Positions 7,022 to 15,255 of a stretch of DNA of 17,231 nucleotides are shown piece after piece; position 1 is the stretch's first letter, and each line of letters starts with the position of its first letter. The translations under genes and the position numbers were made by a program. Where the stretch lies: positions 1-17,231 of the forward strand of contig JASHQV010000191.1 of NCBI GenBank assembly GCA_030038955.1. The letters run 5' to 3'. This DNA is from Solirubrobacteraceae bacterium (GTDB lineage: Bacteria; Actinomycetota; Thermoleophilia; Solirubrobacterales; Solirubrobacteraceae). The notes beneath the pieces were generated by a model that searched no databases, was not told the origin of the DNA, and saw only the letters and a list, made by a program, of their open reading frames with translations.

Positions 7022-8272
7022 ATGTCTGTAGGGATAGTCGGACTCGGATATGTCGGGCTGCCGCTCCTCGTCGCGTTCGCGGAGGCCGGCGAGGACGTGA
7101 TCGCCGTCGACATCGACGCGCGCAAGGTCCAGGCGATCAACGCCGGACAGTCGTACATCGAGGACGTGCCGTCGGAGCGCCTGGAGGCCGTGCGCGAGCG
7201 GATCTCGGCCGACAGCCACTTCGCGCCGCTGGCCCGTGCCGAGGCGGTGCTGATCTGCGTCCCGATGCCGCTGACCCCCAACCGCGAGCCCGACCTCGGG
7301 CCGCTCACCGCCGCCGCCGAGTCGCTCGGCAAGGTCGTCCAGCGCGGCCAGCTGATCGTGCTCGAGTCGACCACCTACCCCGGGACCACCCGGGAGCATC
7401 TGTTGCCGATTCTGGAGCGAGAGTCGGGGCTCAGCGTAGGGGGCGGCCTGAACGTCGCGTTCTCGCCCGAGCGGGTGGACCCCGGGCGCACCGACTACAC
7501 GCTGCGCAACACGCCCAAGGTGGTCGGCGGCTTGACCGACGAGTGCACCGACCGGGCCGCCGAAGTGTACGGCCGGGTGTGCGAGCAGATCGTCCGCGTC
7601 TCCACCCCCGAGGCCGCCGAGCTGACCAAGCTGCTCGAGAACATCTTCCGCTCGGTCAACATCGCGCTCGTCGACGAGCTGGCGATCCTGGCCCACCGGA
7701 TGGGGATCGACATCTGGGAGGTGGTCGACGCGGCCACCACCAAGCCCTACGGGTTCATGCGGTTCGAGCCGGGGCCGGGGATGGGCGGGCACTGCCTGCC
7801 GGTCGACCCCTTCTACCTCACCTGGCGGGCGCGTGAGTTTCAGATGTCCACCGAGTTCATCGAGCTGGCGGGGAAGATCAACCAGCAGATGCCGTATCAC
7901 TGCGTGCAGCGGATCGAGCTCGCGCTCAACGGGGTGGGCAAGCCGATCAAGGGCTCCAGGATCGTGATCCTCGGCGTTAGCTACAAGGCCGGGATCGGCG
8001 ACATGCGCGAGTCGCCGGCGCTGCGGATCATGCACGAGCTGTCGGTGCGTGGCGCCGAGCTCGTCTACCACGACCCGTTCGTCGAGTCGCTGCCAGAGCT
8101 GGAGCTCTCGAGCCTGCCCCTGGAGGAGGCCGTGAACGGCGCCGATGCGGTCGTGCTGGTGACCGCGCATCCGGGCATCGACCACGCCCGCGTGGCCCGC
8201 GAGGCGGCGCTATTCGTCGACTTCCGCGGCGTCACCCGGGCGGTCGAGGAGGCCGGAGTCGTGCTCCTGTAG
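7022..8272 (+). CDS. nucleotide-sugar 6-dehydrogenase (UDP-glucose/GDP-mannose dehydrogenase family, WbpA-like)
   Basis: The family oxidises C6 of a UDP- or GDP-sugar in two NAD-dependent steps to a uronic acid for surface polysaccharide. The 416-residue product starts with the Rossmann NAD motif GIVGLGYVGLP (4-14) and D30. It has ESTTYPGTT (115-123), FSPERVDPG (147-155), the central helix ELTKLLENIFRSVNIALVDE (with a family lysine), the catalytic cysteine C258 in GPGMGGHCLPVDPFYL, and the C-terminal domain motif VSYKAGIGDMRESPAL. These match the UDP-N-acetylglucosamine/mannosamine 6-dehydrogenase branch (WbpA/WecC) better than plain UDP-glucose dehydrogenase, but the substrate cannot be fixed from sequence alone. 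ATG at 7022 places the Rossmann motif at the N-terminus; GTG at 6986 would add 12 residues with no family match. Confidence 0.9.
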   Translation: MSVGIVGLGYVGLPLLVAFAEAGEDVIAVDIDARKVQAINAGQSYIEDVPSERLEAVRERISADSHFAPLARAEAVLICVPMPLTPNREPDLGPLTAAAESLGKVVQRGQLIVLESTTYPGTTREHLLPILERESGLSVGGGLNVAFSPERVDPGRTDYTLRNTPKVVGGLTDECTDRAAEVYGRVCEQIVRVSTPEAAELTKLLENIFRSVNIALVDELAILAHRMGIDIWEVVDAATTKPYGFMRFEPGPGMGGHCLPVDPFYLTWRAREFQMSTEFIELAGKINQQMPYHCVQRIELALNGVGKPIKGSRIVILGVSYKAGIGDMRESPALRIMHELSVRGAELVYHDPFVESLPELELSSLPLEEAVNGADAVVLVTAHPGIDHARVAREAALFVDFRGVTRAVEEAGVVLL

Positions 8273-8291
8273 CGCTGGCGACCCGAGGCGA

Positions 8292-8297
8292 TAGAGT
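8292..8297 (+). promoter_or_regulatory. candidate -10 box for tRNA-Val
   Basis: TAGAGT fits TANNNT and lies 26 bases before the mature tRNA 5' end, just after the dehydrogenase stop (8270-8272). No convincing -35 box is seen. Confidence 0.35.
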
Positions 8298-8323
8298 CAA
8301 CCGCCCCGGTTGCAGCACAGCAT

Positions 8324-8395
8324 GGGCGCGTAGCTCAGTGGGAGAGCGCTCGCTTCACACGCGAGAGGTCGCTGGTTCGAACCCAGCCGTGCCCA
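8324..8395 (+). tRNA. tRNA-Val (anticodon CAC)
   Basis: The 72 bases fold as a full cloverleaf: acceptor GGGCGCG/CGTGCCC (one G-U pair), D arm GCTC-AGTGGGA-GAGC, anticodon stem CTCGC/GCGAG with loop TTCACAC (anticodon CAC, 8357-8359), T arm GCTGG-TTCGAAC-CCAGC, and discriminator A. The 3' CCA is not encoded. Its part from the anticodon stem onward is the left attachment site of the integrated element, so this 3' half was probably supplied by the element. Confidence 0.96.
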
Positions 8396-8397
8396 TC
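8351..8397 (+). repeat. attachment site attL, inside the tRNA-Val gene
   Basis: These 47 bases, from CGCTTCACAC in the anticodon stem-loop to the tRNA 3' end plus TC, recur in direct orientation at 16808-16854 with one mismatch (C8378 against A16835). Integration at the anticodon-to-3'-end part of a tRNA is typical of tyrosine integrases, and such a gene starts 112 bases downstream. Confidence 0.9.
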
Positions 8398-8404
8398 ATG
8401 AAAG

Positions 8405-8426
8405 CCCCGCTAACGCGGGGTTTTTT
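8405..8426 (+). terminator. intrinsic terminator behind tRNA-Val
   Basis: CCCCGC-TAAC-GCGGGG is followed directly by six T. It lies just inside the element beyond the att core, so the element itself supplies the transcription end for the host tRNA and shields its integrase from read-through. Confidence 0.88.
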
Positions 8427-8465
8427 GTTGGCCGTTTGAGGACGCCCGGGAGTGTTCGTAGGCTT

Positions 8466-8490
8466 CATTCACTTTTCCCATTCACTTTTC
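8466..8490 (+). repeat. 12-bp direct repeats between attL and the integrase gene
   Basis: CATTCACTTTTC occurs at 8466-8477 and 8479-8490. The position between the att core and int is where tyrosine integrases have arm-type binding sites, so that role is proposed. A related GGCTTCACTT lies on the minus strand at 16670-16661, near the other end. Confidence 0.6.
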
Positions 8491-8508
8491 GCGTCTTCTC
8501 TAGCCCTC

Positions 8509-9924
8509 ATGCCCAGCGATCTCGCCGGCAGCGTTCTGCCCCGTCGACTGGCCGATGGCCGTCTGTCGTTCGACGTCAAGATCCGCGATCGCCGGGTCAA
8601 GCTGGGCGAGGAACCCGAGTGGGACGCCCAGCGCGCCAAGCGCCTGCTCGAGCAGGTCCTGATTCCGGCCGCGAAGCTCAAGATGGACTGGTGGGAGCGC
8701 ATCCCGGACGCTCCCACCCGAGCGGGCGGTGGCGGGTCTGGTGTCCCGGACTTCCACTCGGTTGCCTCGGAGTACGTCCACTCGCTGAGCCGCTACGAGA
8801 ACCCGAACACACGCAACACGTTCGTATCCCCCGTCGTCAAGCACCTCCTGCCGTTCTTTGCCTACGCCGACGCCGACCGGACGATCCCGCGTCGGCTCGA
8901 TGAGATCACGGGCACGCTCGTGACCGACTTCACGCTTGCCAAGCAGGCCGAGCGTCAGATCCTCAGTGACCTCTCCGAAGCTCTGTCAGAGCTTGACGAC
9001 GCGGTCCTGCGCGACCCGGCGGCGCTCGCCGAGCAGCTCGACGCGCGGGAGTGGGAGCTGCTCCAGCGATACGGGCAGCGGGGCGGGCGGCGGCCGATTG
9101 GCGAACCCGGCCCGGGCGGTCGAATCTCGCTCAGCTCTCGCGGCCTGAGCAACAACGAGATCAATCGCTGTCTGACCCGGCTGAGGTCGATCTTCGAATT
9201 CGCAAACGACCTGTATGACCTGGCGCTCAAGGATCCGACGCGGCGCCGCCTGCTCCCGCAGACCGACCCTTCGCGCGCCTGGTTGCGCCCGGACCAGTTC
9301 CAGGCGCTCATCGATGCCGCGACCGAGCTCGACGCGAGTCCGGCGCGCGGCGAGTATGCCGGCCACAGCCGCCTGTCTGCGGTTCTCGTGCTCGGCCTCG
9401 CCGGTCCGCGGGTGTCCGAGTTCTCGAATGCCCGCTGGCGAGATTTCCGAGGCTCGGAGGGTGTCCTGCGGATTCCGGAGAGCAAGACCTCGGCGGGCGA
9501 GCGAGACATCGAACTGCACCAGGTCGTCCTCCGGGCGTTGAGCGAGCGGTTTGGGCAGCTCCGGCCGGCGCTGTCTGACTTCATCTGGGGGACCGCGGCC
9601 GGCACCAAACGCGATCGCAACAACGTTCGCAACCGGCTGCTGGCTCCGGTGATCGCCCGCGCCGACGCGCTGCTCGCAGAGCGCGAGCAGCGGCCCCTGC
9701 CCCGGGCGCCCGGACTTGTCGGGGAGGCGGTCGGGAAGGCTCCGCCGCGGGTCACGCCCCACGTGTTCCGGCGGACCTACCTCACCTATCTCGCCTGGGC
9801 CGGGCGCCACCAGCGGTTCGCGATGGGTCAGGCCGGCCACAAGGATGCGAAGCTGACGCTCGAGGTCTATCAGCAGCCGCTGCCGTCGCGCTTCGACGAG
9901 CGCGTGGCTGGCTGGCTCCGCTGA
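8509..9924 (+). CDS. int: tyrosine recombinase/integrase of the tRNA-Val element
   Basis: It catalyses integration and excision between attP and the tRNA-Val site. The 471-residue product (from ATG 8509) has an N-terminal arm-binding/core-binding half (to about 240) and a C-terminal catalytic domain with R301 (GLAGPRVSEF), K326 (ESKTSAGERD), H418-xx-R421 (TPHVFRRTYL), H444 (GQAGHKDAKL) and nucleophile Y454 (LEVYQQ), the complete set. A GTG at 8452 is in frame but would translate the 12-bp repeats, so ATG 8509 is preferred; no Shine-Dalgarno is visible before it. It lies beside attL and converges with the relaxase gene, the stops being 3 bases apart. No excisionase gene is recognisable nearby. 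Confidence 0.93.
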   Translation: MPSDLAGSVLPRRLADGRLSFDVKIRDRRVKLGEEPEWDAQRAKRLLEQVLIPAAKLKMDWWERIPDAPTRAGGGGSGVPDFHSVASEYVHSLSRYENPNTRNTFVSPVVKHLLPFFAYADADRTIPRRLDEITGTLVTDFTLAKQAERQILSDLSEALSELDDAVLRDPAALAEQLDAREWELLQRYGQRGGRRPIGEPGPGGRISLSSRGLSNNEINRCLTRLRSIFEFANDLYDLALKDPTRRRLLPQTDPSRAWLRPDQFQALIDAATELDASPARGEYAGHSRLSAVLVLGLAGPRVSEFSNARWRDFRGSEGVLRIPESKTSAGERDIELHQVVLRALSERFGQLRPALSDFIWGTAAGTKRDRNNVRNRLLAPVIARADALLAEREQRPLPRAPGLVGEAVGKAPPRVTPHVFRRTYLTYLAWAGRHQRFAMGQAGHKDAKLTLEVYQQPLPSRFDERVAGWLR

Positions 9925-9927
9925 GCG

Positions 9928-12900
9928 CTACGTGAACGGGACGAGCGGCGCGCCGCTCGGTGTCCGCATGGTGCGGGCGCCGCCGCGAGAGCGGGCCCTC
10001 GGGAACGCCTGCCGCTTGCGGTGCGACGCGATGAAGGCGTCCGCAGTCGGCAGGTGGTAGCGCAGCTTGGAGTTCGCCGCGTCGGACAGGCGAGTGGCCC
10101 CGAGTTGGGTGGCGTGGCTGCGGATGAACTTCATCGACACCTGATAGCGATCCATCAGCTGCACGGCCTTGACGTACCTGGCGCTGGTCGGGACCTGGGG
10201 GCTGATGCGCGTCGCCGGCGACTCGCGCTCTTCGCGGAGCAGCTCGACGACGTAGCGGGCGATGGCTCGATGGTCGCGGTCCGTGAGCTCTGGGCCGGGC
10301 GATGCAGCCGCTGGGTTTGGCGTCGGCCGAGGTGCGACCGTCAGGTCAAGGGCCAGCTGGGTTCGCAGCTCCCTGGACAGCGCGTGTCGCTGCTGGGCGA
10401 GCTGTTCGCCTCGCTTACGTGTCGCCTCCGGATCGGGTATGCGCTGGCTCAGCTCGAGATCCCGTTTGGCCAGCTCCTCGAGACGGCGCTCGCGCTGTTC
10501 TGTGCGCCAGCGCTGCTCGGAGCGGTCTTGCCGGCGGCGCGGCCGGCGGTCGCACTGCTGCTCGGACCGGATGGCGGCGATCATCTCTGGGATCTCAGCC
10601 AGTTCCCCGGCCTCCTCGGCCGGCAGGGCTTCGAGCTGCTCGCGGATCAGGTCGAGCTGGTTGCGCAGCGCGTCGATTTCCTCGCGGCCTGGCGAGATGT
10701 ACTCGTTCGTCGACACCGCGATGCCGGGAGGCTCGTTCTGTGCCGCCTTCGGCGGCTCCTCGGTGAGCGCTGAGGAGCCTTCGATCTGCTCGAGAGCGAG
10801 GTCCTCGTCATCGCGCTCACGCATGCGCCGGGCCATTCGCTCAAGCGGCGCATCACTCGGATCGCGCTCGGGCGCGCGGGCGATGCCATCTCGCGCGAGC
10901 TCGGCCTGCGTTGGCTCGTCGACGAGAACCAGCTCGACCGGTTCGCGCGCGCGAGAGAGCGTGGTATACGCCCAATTGCGCGAGAAATCACCTGGCCGGC
11001 CGATGACCCCCGCCCAGTCCACCGTCCCACCCTGCATGCCATGCCCAGTCACCGCGTATGCGTGCTCAGCGTGCCGGGCCAGATACTCGGGGTCGAGCCG
11101 GCGGGTGGCACCTGTTTCGAGGCGGATGGTCGCGCCGCTGCGGTCGTCGAGCGCGGTGATCGTGCCGCGCATGCCGTTGTCGACGTCAAGGGAGCGGTCG
11201 TTGCGCCGCGCGATGACCTGATCGCCGACCGCCCACCGGCGCCCCGCGATCTCCACGTCCTCGCCCAACCGGTCCTGCCCGCGCAGCAGGGCGCGAGCAA
11301 GCCCGTTGAGGCGCTCGCGGCGGGCGTTGTCCCGGCAGATCATCACCGTCTGCGTCTCGCCACACCGCTCCGCGACGGCGAACCAGCGGCTAACCAGGTT
11401 CCACTCGGCGTGGTGTGTTGCACGCTGGCCCACATGAACGTCGAGCTCGCCACGCGCTTGCTTGAGCCGCAGGTAACTCTCGGGCCAGCCGCGATGAATG
11501 CCGGCCAGCGCCCGGCGCTCCTGCGGGTCGCGCTGGCGCATCACCTCCTGGAGCTCGAACGCGCCGATCCGGCGAGTCAGCGCACCAAGCCACCCGCCCG
11601 CCTGCACCGATGACAGCTGGCCAGAGTCGCCGATCGCGATGACCTTCACGTTCGCGGCCATCGCCCGCTCGATCAGCCGCGCCGAGACCCGCGTGCTGGC
11701 CATCCCCGCCTCGTCGATGATCACCACTCCCGGCCGGCGGGCCGCGGCCGAATCCAACGCGACCAAGCCCTCCGGGTCGCGCTCGAGCGCCAGCGCCCAG
11801 GCATCCAGGGTGCGCGCGTCCGTGATCCCGGCGCGGTCCTTGAGCTCCCGGACCGCCCGCGCGGTCGGCGCCGCACCCAGGACGCGGTGGCCGGCCCGCT
11901 CATAGACCTCGCGCAACGCCGCCGCGCACGTCGTCTTGCCCGTCCCGGCCAGCGCCTCTACGACATCGATCCGATTGCCGGACAGCGCCACCCGAGCAAC
12001 CACCGCCGCCTGCTCATCGCTCAGCCGCCACGGCAACCCGCCGAAGGTCCGCTCGAGGTGGCGCACGTCGAGGATGGCTGCCCACTTCCCCAGCCTGGCC
12101 ACGGCGTGCCCAACGATGATCTGCTCTGCGCGCAGCAATCGGCGCGTTGTGAAGCGCCGCTCGAGTCCCGCGCTCACCTGGACGATCTCGGGGTGACCGA
12201 GCGTCCGTCTCGCCAGACGGTCGAGCGGATCCTGGCCCAGGCCATGCTCGGCGGCCCGGGCCCGCACCTCTGCGCGCCAGTCCGCTTCGACGACCTCCCG
12301 CTTGGGCTCGCGGGTGTCGAACGCGATCCGCTCGCGCCCTGCCGGGCCCACCGCCAACCCCGCCGCCTCGAGCTCGGCCTCGCGCTCCAAGATCCGCCGC
12401 CGACGCTGTGAGAACTCCTCCCGTACCGCCTCAGGCACCTGCTCGAGCTCCGCGATCCCCTCCCGCACGGGACCCCACGATGCCCACGGCAGACGCTCGA
12501 TGACCGCGCGGCGAAGGTGCGCCTCATACAGGCAGCCCGCTGCCTTCGCGTACCGGAAGATCGGCCGACCGTCCAGCGCCGTCCAGCGGCCGTCGGCCCC
12601 CTGGGCCATGTTGGCGACCACGACGTGCGTATGCAGCTGCGGATCCTGCGCCCGCGACATCCGATGCCTGTACGCCGCCGCGACAAACCCCGCCGCCGGC
12701 TCGGGCCGCGCCTGCTGCCACCCCCGCGGATCACCCGCCGCCCGCTGCGCCGACGTGCCGTTATGGCCGCGCCTTACCCGGCACGCCTCCCGCTCCAGGT
12801 AGCCAAGCGCCGCGTTGACCGCCTCCTCATGGGCCGCCACCAGCGCGCCGGCCAGCCGGTCATCGCCGGCTGCGAAGAGCACGCTCAGGCTCTTCGGGGC

Positions 12901-13171
12901 GGAGAAGGTCAGATCGAACGCCGCCGTGGAGGATCGCGCCGTGCGCAGGGCCAGCTCCGCCCCCGTGACCGGGTCCCTTCCGCCCATCAGCGCCGTGAAC
13001 TCGTCCGCTTCGACGTCACCCTCCAGCCCAAGCAGCTGAGCCCCCGAGCCGGCCCATCGGCCGGGCGACTCCCCCCCGCCCGGCGTAATAGTCCTCGGCC
13101 CCGCGCGCTACCTGCTGCTCGTAGTAAAGCTGCTGGCTTCGCGTGAGCCCGACTTTGCCGATCGACAGCAC
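9928..13171 (-). pseudogene. MobF-family relaxase/helicase (TraA/TrwC-like), interrupted by a frameshift near its start
   Basis: MobF relaxases nick oriT through tyrosines and unwind the transferred strand. The intact downstream frame (from ATG 12987, 1019 codons) has the histidine triad H108, H119, H121 (DPQLHTHVVVANM), Walker A LAGTGKTT (346-353), Walker B IIDEAG (423-428), GDSGQLS (453-459) and TGHGMQGGT / YTTLSRARE of a RecD-like helicase, then a charged coiled-coil tail. The N-terminal piece with the nicking tyrosines, VLSIGKVGLTRSQQLYYEQQ then EDYYAGRG, is in another frame from GTG 13171. Removing one base from the G7 run (plus-strand C 13071-13077) joins them through ESPGRWAGSGAQLLGLEG, giving about 1080 residues, typical of actinobacterial members. 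As written, the product starting at 12987 lacks the catalytic tyrosines. Sequencing error is possible. Confidence 0.9.
13078..13171 (-). CDS. N-terminal fragment of the MobF relaxase, before the frameshift
   Basis: From GTG 13171 the frame reads LSIGKVGLTRSQQLYYEQQ, then VARGAEDYYAGRG, including the paired tyrosines Y16/Y17 and Y28/Y29 expected at the nicking site of MobF proteins. After the G-run the frame loses the family match and ends at a TGA at about 13018-13020. The frame is open upstream to 13291, but those codons do not resemble the family. The ribosome-binding site is weak (GGGA just before GTG). Confidence 0.75.
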
Positions 13172-13288
13172 GGTCCCATAGCGAGCGAGACACGCGTTTG
13201 ACAGCACCGCATCAACCGGATGCAAATGCGTGTCGCTCGTTGGCGGCGTGAGCCCCGAGGCCGGTCCGAGGTAACTGGAGAGGCTTGA

Positions 13289-13314
13289 CACGCCACGCTT
13301 GGGCGCGTGGTGTG
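13289..13314. other. hairpin upstream of the relaxase gene, possible oriT element
   Basis: CACGCCACGC (13289-13298) pairs over 10 bp, with one G-T, with GCGTGGTGTG (13305-13314) around a 6-base loop TTGGGC. An alternative pairing ACGCCAC/GTGGCGT (13290-13296/13312-13318) is also perfect. MobF oriT regions carry an inverted repeat next to the nick and often lie beside the relaxase gene; the position fits, but no nick consensus is recognised. Confidence 0.3.
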
Positions 13315-13318
13315 GCGT

Positions 13319-13741
13319 TAGGCGGTCCTGGGCGGCAGGCGGTTGCCAGCCTGGCCTCTAAGATGCCGGGCCGCACGGTGTAGATCGCCGGAGATGGTGA
13401 GGTCGGCCCCCAGGCGGCTCTAGTTGGGCTCGACCATGAGATCCGCGGACGCAGCGACGCACCGGCCCCGGAATGGCGCCGTACCCACGCGGGTCTCAAG
13501 ATGGGCGTCGGCATCGCTGCCAACCGCCGCCCCTTGGCTACTTCTTCACGCTGGCGGACCATCGCGCGGTCAGCGATGCCGGCGACGGGTCTACCTGCCG
13601 TCGTCCCTGCGGCTCCAGTTGATCGTCGAGCGGGTCTGGGTCCGCGTGGGTAATGCTCGTCCTGGATGCTCGGACGACCGAGCGTGGTCAGCCGGTGGCG
13701 GGCGACCGCGCCAGGCAACCAAAGGGCCTGCCTGGCTCGGC
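13319..13741. other. stretch without a recognisable gene
   Basis: About 420 high-GC bases between the relaxase region and the secreted-protein gene. Open frames exist on both strands (for example 13424-13753 plus, 13212-13787 minus), but their products are Arg/Pro/Ala-rich, lack recognisable motifs and have no ribosome-binding sites. It may be decayed coding sequence. Confidence 0.5.
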
Positions 13742-13773
13742 GACTTGACCTAGCATTTGCACACAGTCTCGTG

Positions 13774-13779
13774 TATAAT
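13774..13779 (+). promoter_or_regulatory. consensus -10 box upstream of the secreted-protein gene
   Basis: A perfect TATAAT, rare in such GC-rich DNA. The -35 region at normal spacing (13751-13756, TAGCAT) is poor; TTGACC at 13745-13750 is too far away (23 bases). A start near 13786 would give a leader of about 105 bases that opens with the hairpin GCACCA-TACCATC-TGGTGC (13789-13807). Confidence 0.55.
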
Positions 13780-13891
13780 GACCGCACGGCACCATACCAT
13801 CTGGTGCTTGCGCTGAAACGCGCCTCCCAATTTCAAAGAAGCATGCAAGTTTGTTCCATCGCCCACCCACACGATGAAAGGAAGCAGTCAG

Positions 13892-14335
13892 ATGGCTAAA
13901 CGTGTCTTCCTCGCGTTTCTCGGTGGCTTGGCTATCCAGGCAGCCATACTCGCGGTTCCAGCAGTGGCGAGAGCGCAAACAAGCTCGTACTTCTGTCTGC
14001 ACTGGGTCACAGGGCCACAGAAGGTATGTCGGGATCCGGTGGAACGAGACCTATGGTGGGTCAACGGAGTGTCTTACCCGTACAGCTACTCGGGCCCGAA
14101 CTCCGTCCCAGTATGCGTTGACATGCAGTACTACTCCGGGGGCTCATATCACAACTACTTCTCTTGGGTCTGCGATCCATCGGGAGACACCGGCCTGATG
14201 TGTGCCGGTCTTCCTGGCTGTAGTACTGGCCAGCCTGGAGAAATCGGTAGTCCCGTGGAAGGGTACGCCGTCGTTAAGAACAATGCGACGAGCGGCTCCG
14301 GCGTTGCACTTGACGGCGAGGACTGGTACAGCTGA
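13892..14335 (+). CDS. small secreted six-cysteine protein of unknown function
   Basis: I do not recognise a family. The 147-residue product has a clear signal peptide: basic MAKR, hydrophobic VFLAFLGGLAIQAAILAVPA and a likely cleavage after A28 (VARA-QT). The mature part of about 119 residues is rich in Tyr, Ser, Gly and Trp and has six cysteines (35, 46, 75, 94, 104, 110), which could form three disulfides. ATG 13892 is chosen because AAAGGAAG lies 7-8 bases before it; ATG 13874 would overlap that site and lengthen the N-region to no purpose. Base composition is clearly less GC-rich than the flanking chromosome, and the gene has its own TATAAT. It lies in the cargo part of the element, in line with the lipoprotein gene. 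Confidence 0.75.
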   Translation: MAKRVFLAFLGGLAIQAAILAVPAVARAQTSSYFCLHWVTGPQKVCRDPVERDLWWVNGVSYPYSYSGPNSVPVCVDMQYYSGGSYHNYFSWVCDPSGDTGLMCAGLPGCSTGQPGEIGSPVEGYAVVKNNATSGSGVALDGEDWYS

Positions 14336-14369
14336 CGCCGCAGGTTTGGGATCTGCGCCTCTTCTGACC

Positions 14370-14406
14370 ACTGCATGGTTGGGCCTATAGGGCCCAACCA
14401 TGCAGT
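14370..14406. terminator. perfect 16-bp inverted repeat between two cargo genes
   Basis: ACTGCATGGTTGGGCC (14370-14385) and its exact reverse complement (14391-14406) flank a 5-base loop TATAG. It lies 35 bases after the secreted-protein stop and 37 before the lipoprotein start. Probably a transcription terminator, but no T-run follows, so a protein-binding or RNA-processing role is also possible. Confidence 0.6.
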
Positions 14407-14442
14407 AAGGCGGACAAAAGAATCTCACCAGATGGCGTCGCG

Positions 14443-15072
14443 ATGAAGAGAGCTCTGATCTATTCTGTTACGGCTGGGCTGACGCTCGTAGGATGTGGCA
14501 ATTCTCGAGTCACACCGGCGCGCCCGCAGCTGCCGATACTTGGTACTCCCCGACTCGGAAGCGATGCACCCCGACTGTCGTCTGGGAAAAAGGGGGTAGT
14601 CTCTAGCGCGAAACTTCCAAGAGTATTCGCTGAGCCCCTTTTACAAATGGGACTCAGCGCCCGCACTGCAACAGCTCTTCCGAATATGCCGAGTGTGCGG
14701 GCCTGGGTCGTGGAAGACCAACAAGTAAAGTGTCTGGCGCTGCTTCTCGAGTCGACTCTCCCCACCATTCCGTCCCAGCCGGACCTCCGATGCGCTGATC
14801 CCGCTGAGGTACAGAAGGGCAGGCTAGTCCTCTTCTTCCAAGGTATTCCACAGCTTCATGGGCGAGCGTGGTTTGTGGGACTCTCACCGAGGGGCACACG
14901 AGTGATCCGGCTTCAGACGGCTACCGGTGAGCGAGTTAACGCCACTCTTGAGCAAAAAGGTGCGTGGGAGGCGTCGCTGCTTGCGCCAGACAATGCAGTA
15001 GACACGACAGCAAGTATCGTCGAGAAACGGGGCACTCTTGAACTACCACTTGGCGCAATTGGCGGGACATAA
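14443..15072 (+). CDS. putative lipoprotein of unknown function
   Basis: No family is recognised. The 209-residue product has a type II signal: basic MKR, hydrophobic ALIYSVTAGLT and lipobox LVGC with C18 as lipidated cysteine, so it should be anchored on the outside of the membrane. A Pro/Ser-rich tether (about 20-60) precedes a compact domain with two cysteines (C97, C117) and several beta-like segments (KGRLVLFFQGIPQ, GTRVIRLQTATGERV). The Shine-Dalgarno before ATG 14443 is weak. It lies 107 bases after the six-cysteine protein gene on the same strand, with the 16-bp inverted repeat between. GC is lower than in the chromosomal flanks. Confidence 0.7.
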   Translation: MKRALIYSVTAGLTLVGCGNSRVTPARPQLPILGTPRLGSDAPRLSSGKKGVVSSAKLPRVFAEPLLQMGLSARTATALPNMPSVRAWVVEDQQVKCLALLLESTLPTIPSQPDLRCADPAEVQKGRLVLFFQGIPQLHGRAWFVGLSPRGTRVIRLQTATGERVNATLEQKGAWEASLLAPDNAVDTTASIVEKRGTLELPLGAIGGT

Positions 15073-15255
15073 GAGAGCAGTGGGTACCCAGCCCGACGCC
15101 GCGGTCCCCTGCCGTGCGGTGCGTCTCGGGATCAAACAAGAGGTACCGCAAGCATCATACTGCTGTGCGGCTGCCAAAATAAGGCCGCGACTCGTCCGTG
15201 TGGTGTCGTTTGAGTCGTCGTAACTGGGTTGGCAATCCGCAGGCGTGGACCGGTT
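15073..15255. other. short intergenic stretch between convergent cargo genes
   Basis: No gene is seen. The lipoprotein gene and the 216-codon gene converge here. A small hairpin CCGCCA-GAGC-TGGCGG (15260-15275) covers the last codons of the minus-strand gene; no good T-run follows it. Confidence 0.4.

Noticed and set aside
6929..8185. 418-codon minus-strand frame opposite the sugar dehydrogenase
   Set aside because: It is the antisense of a well-supported gene; its His/Asp/Val/Leu-rich product has no motif.
13016..13291. 91-codon frame from 13291 as a separate small protein
   Set aside because: Its middle part is the relaxase N-terminus; the upstream 40 codons do not resemble the family and overlap the hairpin at 13289-13314.
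13424..13753. 109-codon plus-strand frame
   Set aside because: No motif, no ribosome-binding site, and Arg-rich composition; other frames over the same bases look equally (un)convincing.
13212..13787. 191-codon minus-strand frame upstream of the relaxase
   Set aside because: It covers the TATAAT promoter and lacks motifs or a start signal; its Arg/Pro/Ala-rich product is typical of chance frames in GC-rich DNA.
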